Positions 52,935 through 60,981 of a DNA stretch of 64,000 bases are shown here, piece after piece. Position 1 is the stretch's first letter; each line of letters opens with the position of its first letter. The stretch lies in assembly GCA_937898885.1 (NCBI GenBank), contig CALDKD010000006.1:4547-68546 (forward strand), read 5' to 3'. The notes under the pieces are model-generated. The model had not been told where the DNA came from and ran no database searches. It worked only from the letters and a program-made list of their open reading frames with translations. The stretch is from an uncultured Bacteroidales bacterium (GTDB lineage: Bacteria; Bacteroidota; Bacteroidia; Bacteroidales; Bacteroidaceae). The position numbers and the translations under genes were made by a program.

Positions 52935-53738
52935 TCACCTGTTCCAGAAATGGTTTACCGGACCGTGGCCGTGACCGATGGTATATTCACTGCCAGACTC
53001 TATGGCTCGTGAGATGTAATCCTTGGCGGCACGGGCGGCATCATCCAATGAATGCCCTTGCGCCAGATATGACGCAAATGCCGATGAGAGCGTGCATCCG
53101 GTGCCGTGAGTATTCGGTGTAATCACCCTTTTTGAGCGCAGCTCCACTATGTGGTCCTCCTCGGCATTATAGAAGTAATCCACCAGCTCGTCATCGTCCA
53201 GATGGCCGGCCTTCATCAGTACCGACACCCTACCCCTCATTGACAGCTTGCGCGCAATCCGAGGCAAATCCTCCTGACTGGAAATCCTCTCGCCTGCCAG
53301 TATCTCTGCCTCCGGAATGTTTGGCGTAATGACCCGTGCCATCGGCAGCAGTCTTGACTGCAGAGTCTCTACAGCGCTCTCCTCAATCAGCCTGTGGCCT
53401 GATGTCGATACCATAACAGGGTCCAGCACGATATTCCTCACGGAATATGCCGATAGTACCGAATAAATAGCCTCGATAACCTCCGATGAATGCAGCATTC
53501 CAATCTTCACGGCATCCGCACCGATGTCCGAGAGGACAGCCTTGATCTGCCCTGCCACAATCTCCGGCACAACCGGAAACACATCCTGTACCCCAAGCGT
53601 GTTCTGCACGGTCACCGCTGTAATCGAGCTTGCCGCATAACCACCGGTAGCGCTTATAGCCTTTATATCGGCCTGAATGCCGGCTCCACCGCCGGAATCG
53701 CTCCCCGCTATTGTCAAAACAATCGGATATTTCTTCAT
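52935..53738 (-). CDS. thiD: Hydroxymethylpyrimidine (phosphate) kinase
   Basis: A 267-residue ribokinase-fold enzyme making HMP-pyrophosphate for thiamine. IVLTIAGSDSGGGAGIQADIKAISATGGYA is the substrate-binding N terminus and VITPNTHGTGCTLSSAFASYLAQG has the catalytic Asp-equivalent G-T-G-C anion hole of the family. ATG at 53738 (MKKYPI) is preferred to 53744. It is the last gene of the thiM-thiE-thiD operon under a TPP riboswitch. Confidence 0.95.
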   Translation of the reverse strand: MKKYPIVLTIAGSDSGGGAGIQADIKAISATGGYAASSITAVTVQNTLGVQDVFPVVPEIVAGQIKAVLSDIGADAVKIGMLHSSEVIEAIYSVLSAYSVRNIVLDPVMVSTSGHRLIEESAVETLQSRLLPMARVITPNIPEAEILAGERISSQEDLPRIARKLSMRGRVSVLMKAGHLDDDELVDYFYNAEEDHIVELRSKRVITPNTHGTGCTLSSAFASYLAQGHSLDDAARAAKDYISRAIESGSEYTIGHGHGPVNHFWNR

Positions 53739-53773
53739 ATACAAAACTTTTCTTCTATAGCAATTCCGGAGCT

Positions 53774-54400
53774 TTACAATAAATCAATCAACTCCCTTGC
53801 TGCCTCACGAGGGGATTCAGCACTAACTATCGCGCTGACCACAGCGATTCCATCCGTGCCGCAAGCCATCACATCGGCAGCCGTACGCGCATTCATACCA
53901 CCTATCGCCACCGTAGGATGCACCGACAGTCTCACCGCCTCGCGAAGACCGTCCAGCCCGAACGGCCGTGCCGTATCCGTCTTGGTAGATGTGGCGAACA
54001 CCGGCGACACCCCCACATAATCCACATCCAACGCATTAGCCGCCACAATATCATCCATACTCTCCACCGACAGACCGATAATCCTGTCAGGTCCAAGCAG
54101 CCTTCGGGCAATGTCGAACGGCATATCAGACTGGCCTATATGAACACCATCCGCATCGCACGCCAGAGCCACATCCACACGGTCGTTTATAATGAGCGGC
54201 ACGCCCAAGGGCCTGAGCAATGCGACCAGCTCACGCCCCAGAGCCACAAAATCGCGCATCGGACAATCCTTCTCGCGCAACTGCACCATAGTAACGCCAC
54301 CAGCCACAGCCTCACGCACAATATCAACCATATCACGCCCCATAGAGAGCCCACGGTCAGTGACAAGGTACAACCTCAACAACTCACGCCTCATTCTCAT
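53774..54400 (-). CDS. thiE: Thiamine phosphate synthase
   Basis: A 208-residue TIM-barrel enzyme joining HMP-PP and THZ-P. LYLVTDRG, VTMVQLREKDCPMRDFV (pyrophosphate lysine region), LIINDRVDVALACDADGVHIGQSDMP and VAIGGMNARTA are all ThiE signatures. Its ATG overlaps the thiM stop by four bases, indicating coupling. ThiD follows 35 bp later. Confidence 0.95.
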   Translation of the reverse strand: MRMRRELLRLYLVTDRGLSMGRDMVDIVREAVAGGVTMVQLREKDCPMRDFVALGRELVALLRPLGVPLIINDRVDVALACDADGVHIGQSDMPFDIARRLLGPDRIIGLSVESMDDIVAANALDVDYVGVSPVFATSTKTDTARPFGLDGLREAVRLSVHPTVAIGGMNARTAADVMACGTDGIAVVSAIVSAESPREAARELIDLL

Positions 54401-55194
54401 AACTCACATCCTTTTATCATACCGGTAAACTCCTCCGGCTCAAACACACTCAATTCATCGATGAGAGCAACCTGCATAGAGCCAAGTCCGGCGCTCCTTG
54501 CGGCTGCCCTCTCACCAGCCACGCCCATCAAGGCCATTGCATTCCAGGCGGCACAAAGAGAGTCTCTGTCAACAGCCGCGAATGCCGCACAGAGAGCCGA
54601 CACCGTACAGCCAGTGCCACTGATGCGGCTCATTAGCGGATTGCCGTTCTTAACGGTAAGCACCCTGCCACCGTTTGTAATGTAATCAGTCTCACCACTC
54701 ACCACCACTACACAACGATACTCAGCAGCCAACTGCCTTGCGCTTTCCAAAGCCGCCTCACTGCTCTCAAGGCTGTCAACCCCCCTGACCTTGCCGCCAA
54801 TACCGGCCAGAGCCATAATCTCCGAGGCGTTGCCTCTGATAATGGCAGGACTATTTCTGCGGATAAGCCGCAAGGCAGTGTCAGTGCGAAGCCTGCTTAC
54901 CCCAGCCCCCACAGGGTCAAGCACCCAGGGCCTGTCATATCCGGCTGCCGCATCAACAGCCTCGACAGCCGCATCAACCAATGCCTCGTCGGGACAGCCA
55001 AGATTCACATACAATGCGGAGCTTTTAGCAACCACCTCGCGCATCTCCTCCCGGCGGAAAGACATCAGCGGCGATGCCCCCACGGCAAGAAGCGCGTTGG
55101 CGTTGAGACTCATCGCGACATAATTCGTAATGCAATGAATAAGTGGATTCTCCGTGCGGATTGCACGACAATCAGAAACAAACTTCTGTCTCAT
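54397..55194 (-). CDS. thiM: Hydroxyethylthiazole kinase
   Basis: A 265-residue ribokinase-fold kinase that salvages the thiazole of thiamine. NPLIHCITNYVAMSLNANALLAVGASPLM is the family N-terminal motif and ISGTGCTVSALCAAF the anion hole. The start must be the ATG at 55194: an in-frame ATG further upstream at 55263 lies inside the riboswitch and its codons spell no protein. The ribosome-binding GGAAG sits at the 3' edge of the aptamer. The pathway here looks like salvage, since no thiC, thiG or thiH lies nearby. Confidence 0.95.
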   Translation of the reverse strand: MRQKFVSDCRAIRTENPLIHCITNYVAMSLNANALLAVGASPLMSFRREEMREVVAKSSALYVNLGCPDEALVDAAVEAVDAAAGYDRPWVLDPVGAGVSRLRTDTALRLIRRNSPAIIRGNASEIMALAGIGGKVRGVDSLESSEAALESARQLAAEYRCVVVVSGETDYITNGGRVLTVKNGNPLMSRISGTGCTVSALCAAFAAVDRDSLCAAWNAMALMGVAGERAAARSAGLGSMQVALIDELSVFEPEEFTGMIKGCEL

Positions 55195-55195
55195 A

Positions 55196-55272
55196 CTTCC
55201 TACGTTGTAATTACACAAATCAGGTTCAACGGGTATAATCTCAGCCATACCATAGTACAGCACCCCCTAATA
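55196..55272 (-). promoter_or_regulatory. TPP riboswitch (THI element) controlling thiM-thiE-thiD
   Basis: Leftward the leader reads AGGGGGTGC, then GGCTGAGATTATACCCGTTG and AACCTGATTTG, ending ACGTAGGAAGT before ATG. These are the THI-box landmarks (GGGGTGC, CTGAGA, ACCCGTTGAACCTGAT, GCGTAGGGA-like end) in the right order. The last element overlaps the ribosome-binding site, so control is most likely at translation initiation: TPP binding hides GGAAG. Confidence 0.93.
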
Positions 55273-55279
55273 TTTGCGG

Positions 55280-55287
55280 CAAAGCTA
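55280..55287 (-). promoter_or_regulatory. -7 box of the thiM operon
   Basis: Leftward TAGCTTTG fits TAnnTTTG and lies about eight bases before the first riboswitch stem. Confidence 0.7.
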
Positions 55288-55424
55288 CAAACAAATATCG
55301 TAAGCTGTGCCAAACAAGCAACTAAATATCTGTAATTACAGAATAATTATCCATAAGCGTCCTCCAATGTGTTATTTTCAGGTTAAAATCGCATCAGACC
55401 GCTTTATATTTTTTAATCTATAGT

Positions 55425-55432
55425 TAATTTTG
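55425..55432 (+). promoter_or_regulatory. -7 box of the nucleosidase-LuxS / sulfonolipid operon
   Basis: TAATTTTG fits TAnnTTTG, 21 bp before the ATG at 55454; TAGGAG at about 55447 is a plausible ribosome-binding site. The leader is too short for a riboswitch. Confidence 0.65.
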
Positions 55433-55453
55433 CATTGATTATACTTAGGAGTA

Positions 55454-56416
55454 ATGCAAAGAGTGATTGTTATAGCCGAGGAACTTGAGCGGAAACTTAT
55501 AGAACAGTATCTGCCGGACTGCGATGATCAGGTAATCGTGACCGGTGTGGGAGCCTTCAACATCATTCAGAGCCTGCGCGACCTTCCCCTTGACACAGAG
55601 ATAATAAACATCGGATATGCCGGAAGCAGCAACTTTGAGATCGGCTCTGTGATTGAGGTATCTGAGTCAAAGCTCAACCACCCCTCAATAAGCTACGACG
55701 AGCCCACATACAAGCTTTGCACCACCCAGGGAATGCGGCACGCCATCTGCTATACCAACACTGATTTTGTGCTGCAGTCCAAATACAAGGACTGCGTGTT
55801 CGATATGGAGCTGGCCTTCATTATGGTGATGGGCTTCGAGAAAGTCCGTGCGCTGAAGATTGTGAGCGATAACCTGAGTCTGCACTCATATCACGACACA
55901 GTGGCCGAGGCTCCTGCCTCCGAGCCAAAGGCACTGAATAAGATTCCAAGCTTTCAGATAAACCACCTGAAGCTGCTCCGCGGAATATACGTATCCCGCA
56001 AGGACAAGGTTGGAGGCGAGACCGTCACCACCTTCGACATCCGTATGAAGGAACCCAACCGCGAGCCTGCCCTCACCGCCGAGGTAAGCCACACAATAGA
56101 GCATCTTGCCGCCACATATCTCAGGAACAACCCCACGTGGAAGGACTGGATAGTATATTGGGGTCCTATGGGATGCCTCACCGGCAGCTACCTCATCATC
56201 AAGGGAGACCTTAAGTCTGAGGACATCGTCGAGCTTATGAAGAACACCTTCAGCTTCATTGCCAACTACGAGGGTGAGATTCCGGGAGCCACCCCGCACG
56301 ATTGCGGCAACTGGTCATTCACAGACCTTGAGGGTGCCAGGAGAGAGGCGCACAAATATCTTACCGAGGTGATTCTGAACATCAGGTACGAGAACCTGCA
56401 TTATCCAAAGGATTAA
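55454..56416 (+). CDS. Nucleosidase-LuxS fusion (SAH/MTA nucleosidase-like plus S-ribosylhomocysteine lyase)
   Basis: A 320-residue two-domain protein. Residues 1-150 look like a shortened Pfs/MTAN nucleosidase: NIGYAGSSNFEIGSVIEVSE, FDMELAFIM (Glu119, ribose contact) and IVSDN (Ser138-Asp139, catalytic acid). Residues about 165-320 are LuxS: SFQINHLKLLRGIYVSR, the zinc motif HTIEH (His213, Glu216, His217), catalytic Cys241 in GPMGCLTGSY, and zinc Cys284 in PHDCGN. One polypeptide would thus turn S-adenosylhomocysteine into adenine, homocysteine and DPD, the AI-2 precursor. Usually these are separate genes. The nucleosidase half is about 80 residues shorter than Pfs, so activity is not assured. 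First gene of a four-gene run. Confidence 0.88.
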   Translation: MQRVIVIAEELERKLIEQYLPDCDDQVIVTGVGAFNIIQSLRDLPLDTEIINIGYAGSSNFEIGSVIEVSESKLNHPSISYDEPTYKLCTTQGMRHAICYTNTDFVLQSKYKDCVFDMELAFIMVMGFEKVRALKIVSDNLSLHSYHDTVAEAPASEPKALNKIPSFQINHLKLLRGIYVSRKDKVGGETVTTFDIRMKEPNREPALTAEVSHTIEHLAATYLRNNPTWKDWIVYWGPMGCLTGSYLIIKGDLKSEDIVELMKNTFSFIANYEGEIPGATPHDCGNWSFTDLEGARREAHKYLTEVILNIRYENLHYPKD

Positions 56417-56428
56417 GAATATTGAAAT

Positions 56429-57652
56429 ATGAAATATCAGCTTATTTGTAGAAAGTGCGGAGCCGTAATAGGCAGTTTTCAGGATTGGTTCAATCAGGAC
56501 CAGCTCTGCAAGTGTGGCAGCAACCACGCCGAGGTTACCTACTCCACCGACTATCATAGACTTGATGAGCTCTGCGCCCCGGGCCAGAGCGTGGACAGCC
56601 TGTATCATTATTACGATTTCCTGCCGCTTGACAGCAAGGAGGGCATCGTAAGCCTTGGCGAGGGAGCAGTCCCAATTGAGGACTGGGAGTTCCTGAGCCG
56701 TTTTGCCAAAGAGCAGTACGGCATTGACTGCCGTGTGGTGGTTGCCCGCAACGACCTGAACGCAGGCACAGGCACCTTCAAGGACATAGCGGCATCATTG
56801 GCCGCCACCCTCTTCAAGCAGCACGGCGTGAGGGAGTATTGCCTTGCATCCACAGGCAATGCCGCCACCGCATACGCCACCTATCTGGCAAAGGCCGGCG
56901 TGAGGTTCCACATCTTCGCCCCACACGATATGTATATGGAGTCGCAGGATGCCATACGCGCCACAGGTCAGGACCTTGTGGTATCAGAGGGCGGTTACGG
57001 GCAGGCCAAGGCCGAGGCAGCGGCATTCCATAAAGAGCAGCACGTAATGATATCGGCCGGCAACATCGACCCCGTCCGTGTAGAAGCCAAGAAGACACTG
57101 GTATTCGAGTGCATGCGTCAGCTTGGCCGCATCCCCGATGTATATATGCAGGCCGTGGCAGGCGGCACCAGCCCAATTGCCTTTGAGAAAGGTATGCGAG
57201 AGATAGCACAGGCATATCCTCAGTACAAGATGCCAAGGATGCTCCTGGTACAGCAGGATACCTGCGACCCGATGGTGCAGGCCTGGGAATGGGCCACAGG
57301 CAACGACTTCCCCGAAGGCTGGGAGAAGAACTTCCCGTCAGTAACCCCCCACACCAGGATATCAATCCTTACAGCCGGCACTCCGGGAATGTACCCGATA
57401 GTCGGCCCTATCGTAAGGAACAGCGGCGGCTCGTTCCTGCGCATCAAGGAGGAAGGCCTTGAGGAGTACGGCCGCATAGTAAGGAGAGAGAAAGGCATCT
57501 ACCTGGGTCCTGCATCGGCAGTCTGCATAGCAGGCTTCTATGAGGCCCTCAGGCAGAACAAGATAAAGAACGGCGACCTGATTCTTCTGAACACCGGCGA
57601 GGGCTGCGCCCGCGCCAACTGGTTCAAGGCCGCCATTGATGGTGATAAGTAG
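56429..57652 (+). CDS. Cysteate synthase / threonine synthase-like PLP enzyme
   Basis: A 407-residue fold-type-II PLP enzyme. An N-terminal zinc ribbon (Cys7, Cys10, Cys28, Cys30) precedes the core; the Schiff-base lysine is Lys118 in NAGTGTFKDIAA, and ASTGNAATAYATYLAKAG is the phosphate loop. The arrangement matches archaeal-type cysteate synthase, a threonine-synthase relative that makes cysteate from phosphoserine and sulfite, and also true threonine synthase. I favour cysteate synthase because the gene two places downstream resembles cysteate fatty-acyltransferase. This is context-based; threonine synthase or a cysteine-related lyase remains possible. It begins 12 bp after the luxS-like gene. 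Confidence 0.7.
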   Translation: MKYQLICRKCGAVIGSFQDWFNQDQLCKCGSNHAEVTYSTDYHRLDELCAPGQSVDSLYHYYDFLPLDSKEGIVSLGEGAVPIEDWEFLSRFAKEQYGIDCRVVVARNDLNAGTGTFKDIAASLAATLFKQHGVREYCLASTGNAATAYATYLAKAGVRFHIFAPHDMYMESQDAIRATGQDLVVSEGGYGQAKAEAAAFHKEQHVMISAGNIDPVRVEAKKTLVFECMRQLGRIPDVYMQAVAGGTSPIAFEKGMREIAQAYPQYKMPRMLLVQQDTCDPMVQAWEWATGNDFPEGWEKNFPSVTPHTRISILTAGTPGMYPIVGPIVRNSGGSFLRIKEEGLEEYGRIVRREKGIYLGPASAVCIAGFYEALRQNKIKNGDLILLNTGEGCARANWFKAAIDGDK

Positions 57653-57722
57653 CAACAGCGGTAGCCCCTGCGGGTGCTGCACAATAGAAAGAAAGAGATT
57701 TATAAATATAAAAGAGACAAAT

Positions 57723-59612
57723 ATGAAGAAAGAAGTTCAATTCAGTTTAGTGTACCGCGACATGTGGCAGTCGTCCGGCAAGTACGTGCCCCGCAAGGAC
57801 CAGCTGGCCAAGATTGCCCCGGTAATCATCGATATGGGCTGCTTCGACCGCGTTGAGACCAACGGAGGCGCTAGCGAGCAGGTAAACCTACTCTACGGTG
57901 AGAACCCGAACCTGGCCGTCCGCACATTCACCAAGCCATTCAACGAGGCAGGCATCAAGACCCACATGCTTGACCGTGGTCTGAACGCCCTCCGTATGAA
58001 CCCTGTTCCGGCAGACGTACGCCAGCTTATGTATAAGGTAAAGCACGCACAGGGCGTTGACATCACCCGTATCTTCTGCGGACTCAACGACCCGCGCAAC
58101 ATCATCCCTTCTATCAAGTGGGCAAAGGCCGCCGGTATGACAGCACAGGCCACAATGTGCATCACCTACTCAAAGGTGCACACAGCTGAGTACTACATCA
58201 ACCTGGCAGAGCAGCTCATTGAGGGTGGCGCACAGGAAATCTGCCTGAAGGATATGGCAGGCATCGGCCGTCCCGCAATGCTCGGAACAATAGTCCGCGC
58301 CATCAAGGAGAAGCACCCCGACATCATCATACAGTACCACGGCCATACAGGCCCCGGCTTCTCTGTAGCCTCAATGCTTGAGGTGGCCAAGGCCGGAGGC
58401 GATGTGCTTGATGTGGCGATGGAGCCGCTGAGCTGGGGTAAGGTTCATCCGGATGTCATCACCATTCAGGCAATGCTGAAGGATGCCGGATTCCTGGTCA
58501 AGGACATCAATATGAAAGCCTATATGGAGGCAAGAAGCCTTACACAGAGCTTCATTGACGACTTCCTGGGCTACTGGATTGACCCGAAGAACTCACTTAT
58601 GACCTCACTGCTTGTAGGCTGCGGCCTGCCTGGAGGTATGATGGGCTCACTGATGGCCGACCTTAAGGGTATGCACGCCGCCATCAACACCAACCTGCGC
58701 AAGAAGGGCGAGAAGGAGCTCTCAGAGGATGAGCTGCTGGTTGAGCTGTTCGATGAGGTACAGCGTATATGGCCTATGCTCGGCACACCTTGCCTTGTCA
58801 CACCGTTCTCACAGTATGTAAAGAACGCAGCCCTGATGAACCTCTACTCAAAGTCTATGGACGAGAAGCCATTCTCACGTATGGACCCGGCCATGTGGGG
58901 TATGATCTTAGGCAAGTCCGGCAAACTGCCAGGCGAGCTGGCCCCGGAGATTGTAGAGCTTGCCAAAGAGAAGGGATTCGAGTTCTATACAGGCGATCCG
59001 CAGAGCCTTTATCCGGACGAGCTGCCACGCTTCATCAAGGAGATGGAGCAGAACGGCTGGGACCGTGGTCAGGACGACGAGGAGCTGTTCGAGTTCGCAA
59101 TGCACGAGAAGCAGTACCGCGAGTTCAAGTCTGGTCAGGCCAAGGCACAGTTCAACAAGGACCTGCTGGAGCGTATGGAGAAGGCACAGGCCGGAACCGC
59201 AGGCGCACCTGTAAAGCACCTTACGGCAGCCGACAAGCGCGCCATCCTGCATCCGGACGCCGATGCGATCGAGGCCCCTGTAAACGGTCGCGTTATGTGG
59301 GAGCTTGACTTCAACGAGGATTCAAAGGCACCTGCATTCGGCAAGAAGTTCCGCGAGGGCGAGACCATCGCCTACCTGCAGACAGAGCACGGAATAGAGA
59401 CCATCGCAGCTCCTATGGACTGCAAGATTGCAGGCATCGACGCAGAGCAAGGCACAATGCTCGCCAAGGGACAGCCTATTGCCTGGGTTGAGAAGGCCAG
59501 CATAGAGCCTGCGGCACCGGCGGCAGAGAAGCCGTCAAAGCCGGCCGACAGCAAGGTAATCCCAGCAGAGGGCAAGTGGAAAGACTCTACCAACGTACTC
59601 AAGCAGAACTAA
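57723..59612 (+). CDS. Oxaloacetate decarboxylase alpha / pyruvate carboxylase B-like protein with degenerate biotinyl domain
   Basis: A 629-residue protein. The carboxyltransferase TIM barrel (residues about 5-300) is intact: SLVYRDMWQS (metal-ligand Asp13), ICLKDMAGIG (carbamyl-lysine position) and YHGHTGPGFSVA (metal-ligand histidines). A conserved helical domain follows. Residues about 530-600 align with the biotinyl domain, but the usual E-A-M-K is replaced by Q-T-E-H: IAYLQTEHGIETIAAP, with His556 where the biotinylated lysine should be. So the protein probably cannot carry biotin. The start at 57723 is chosen because family members begin M-K-K-E-V; the upstream ATG at 57636 lies in the previous gene. 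Confidence 0.85.
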   Translation: MKKEVQFSLVYRDMWQSSGKYVPRKDQLAKIAPVIIDMGCFDRVETNGGASEQVNLLYGENPNLAVRTFTKPFNEAGIKTHMLDRGLNALRMNPVPADVRQLMYKVKHAQGVDITRIFCGLNDPRNIIPSIKWAKAAGMTAQATMCITYSKVHTAEYYINLAEQLIEGGAQEICLKDMAGIGRPAMLGTIVRAIKEKHPDIIIQYHGHTGPGFSVASMLEVAKAGGDVLDVAMEPLSWGKVHPDVITIQAMLKDAGFLVKDINMKAYMEARSLTQSFIDDFLGYWIDPKNSLMTSLLVGCGLPGGMMGSLMADLKGMHAAINTNLRKKGEKELSEDELLVELFDEVQRIWPMLGTPCLVTPFSQYVKNAALMNLYSKSMDEKPFSRMDPAMWGMILGKSGKLPGELAPEIVELAKEKGFEFYTGDPQSLYPDELPRFIKEMEQNGWDRGQDDEELFEFAMHEKQYREFKSGQAKAQFNKDLLERMEKAQAGTAGAPVKHLTAADKRAILHPDADAIEAPVNGRVMWELDFNEDSKAPAFGKKFREGETIAYLQTEHGIETIAAPMDCKIAGIDAEQGTMLAKGQPIAWVEKASIEPAAPAAEKPSKPADSKVIPAEGKWKDSTNVLKQN

Positions 59613-59632
59613 TCACTACAACAAACAAAGCA

Positions 59633-60892
59633 ATGGATATATTTGATAAGATAAGAAAATCAACCGGCGGCCCTATCGGTCAGTACAGAGAGAAGGCAGA
59701 CGGTTACTTCGCATTCCCGAAACTTGAGGGAGAGCTTGGACCGCATATGCGCTTCAACGGCAAGGAGGTTCTCTGCTGGAGCCTCAACAACTACCTGGGC
59801 CTTGCCAACCATCCCGAGGTACGCAAGATTGATGCCGAGGCAGCCGCACGCTGGGGTATGGCCTACCCTATGGGAAGCCGTATGATGACCGGCCACACCG
59901 CACTGCACGAGAAGCTTGAGAAAGAGCTTGCCGAGTTTGAGTGCAAGGAGGCGGCATTCGAGTTCAACTTCGGTTATCAGGGCATAGTATCGGCCATTGA
60001 CTCACTGCTCAGCCGTCACGACGTGCTGGTCATTGACTCCGAGGCCCACGCCTGCCTGATAGATGGCTCACGCCTTCATATGGGCACAACCTACAAGTTC
60101 AGGCACAACGACATAGTATCGTGCGAGCAGAAGCTGAAGATTGCAACCGCCGAGGCCGAGGCAAACGGTGGCGGTGTGCTGCTCATAACCGAGGGTGTGT
60201 TTGGAATGACCGGAGCATTAGGCATTCTTGACCAGATTGTAGCACTCAAGCAGAAATACAACTTCAGAATACTCATTGACGATGCCCACGGCTTTGGCGT
60301 GATGGGTCCTAACGGACGCGGAACATCAGAGCACTTCGGCGTTATGGACGGCATAGACCTTTACATTGGCGCATACGCCAAGTCTATGGCCACCATCGGC
60401 GGTTTCATTGCATCGGAAAAGGACATCATCACCTACCTGCGCTACAATATGCGCTCACAGATGTATGCCAAGGCACTGCCAATGCCAATAGTGGAGGGCT
60501 GCCTGAAGAGACTGGAGATAATCCGCAGTGCCGAGGGCGATGCCCGCAGAGCTCACCTCTGGGAGGTTACCCGCCGCCTGCAGAACGGTTTCCGCGACCT
60601 TGGTTACGAGATTGGTCCGGCCGAGGCTTGCGTAACACCTGTCCACCTGAGATGCGGTGTGAACCAGGCCACCAACATTGCCGTTGACCTGCGCGAGAAC
60701 TATGGCATCTTCTGCTCAATAGTGACCTACCCTGTCATTCCTCCAGGAATGCTGATATTCCGCATCATATCCACAGCCGCACACAGCATTGAGGATGTTG
60801 ACCGCACACTCGCTGCCTTCAAGGACATCAAGGCACGTCTGGAGCGCGGAGACTACGACAAGGAGATGCCGGATATGGCGCTTATAAAATAG
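59633..60892 (+). CDS. Alpha-oxoamine synthase resembling cysteate fatty-acyltransferase
   Basis: A 419-residue PLP enzyme of the KBL/SPT family, which condenses an amino acid with an acyl thioester and releases CO2. WSLNNYLGLANHPEV, HACLIDGSR (PLP-stacking His139), LIDDAHGFGVMG (Asp216/His219) and the lysine in IGAYAKSMATIGGF (Lys250) are all present. The N-terminal lead GPIGQYREKADGYFAFPKLEG and SRMMTGHTALHEKLE resemble the flavobacterial and Alistipes enzymes that join cysteate to a fatty acyl group for sulfonolipids, more than the Bacteroides serine palmitoyltransferase I recall. A serine-palmitoyl role is the main alternative. Last of the four-gene run, with a hairpin terminator after it. 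Confidence 0.8.
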   Translation: MDIFDKIRKSTGGPIGQYREKADGYFAFPKLEGELGPHMRFNGKEVLCWSLNNYLGLANHPEVRKIDAEAAARWGMAYPMGSRMMTGHTALHEKLEKELAEFECKEAAFEFNFGYQGIVSAIDSLLSRHDVLVIDSEAHACLIDGSRLHMGTTYKFRHNDIVSCEQKLKIATAEAEANGGGVLLITEGVFGMTGALGILDQIVALKQKYNFRILIDDAHGFGVMGPNGRGTSEHFGVMDGIDLYIGAYAKSMATIGGFIASEKDIITYLRYNMRSQMYAKALPMPIVEGCLKRLEIIRSAEGDARRAHLWEVTRRLQNGFRDLGYEIGPAEACVTPVHLRCGVNQATNIAVDLRENYGIFCSIVTYPVIPPGMLIFRIISTAAHSIEDVDRTLAAFKDIKARLERGDYDKEMPDMALIK

Positions 60893-60894
60893 AC

Positions 60895-60918
60895 GTAGCG
60901 TAACGCCGGTTACGTTAC
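60895..60918. repeat. GTAGCGTAACG palindromic repeat, copy 1
   Basis: GTAGCGTAACG is followed after CCG by GTTACGTTAC, giving an imperfect palindrome. The same motif recurs at 63832-63842 and as a long perfect palindrome at 63953-63993. Confidence 0.6.
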
Positions 60919-60924
60919 ACGAGA

Positions 60925-60958
60925 AAAAGGGCTTGCATCCATTTGCAAGCCCTTTTCC
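60925..60958. terminator. Bidirectional terminator after the oxoamine synthase gene
   Basis: A 13-bp perfect stem AAAAGGGCTTGCA / TGCAAGCCCTTTT (60925-60937 with 60944-60956) has A- and T-runs on either side and serves both convergent genes. Confidence 0.9.
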
Positions 60959-60981
60959 TATTATATATATGACTCTTCAGA

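Noticed and set aside
53918..54685. A 255-codon plus-strand frame over thiE and thiM
   Set aside because: Antisense to secure thiamine genes; composition is that of a reverse-complement artefact.
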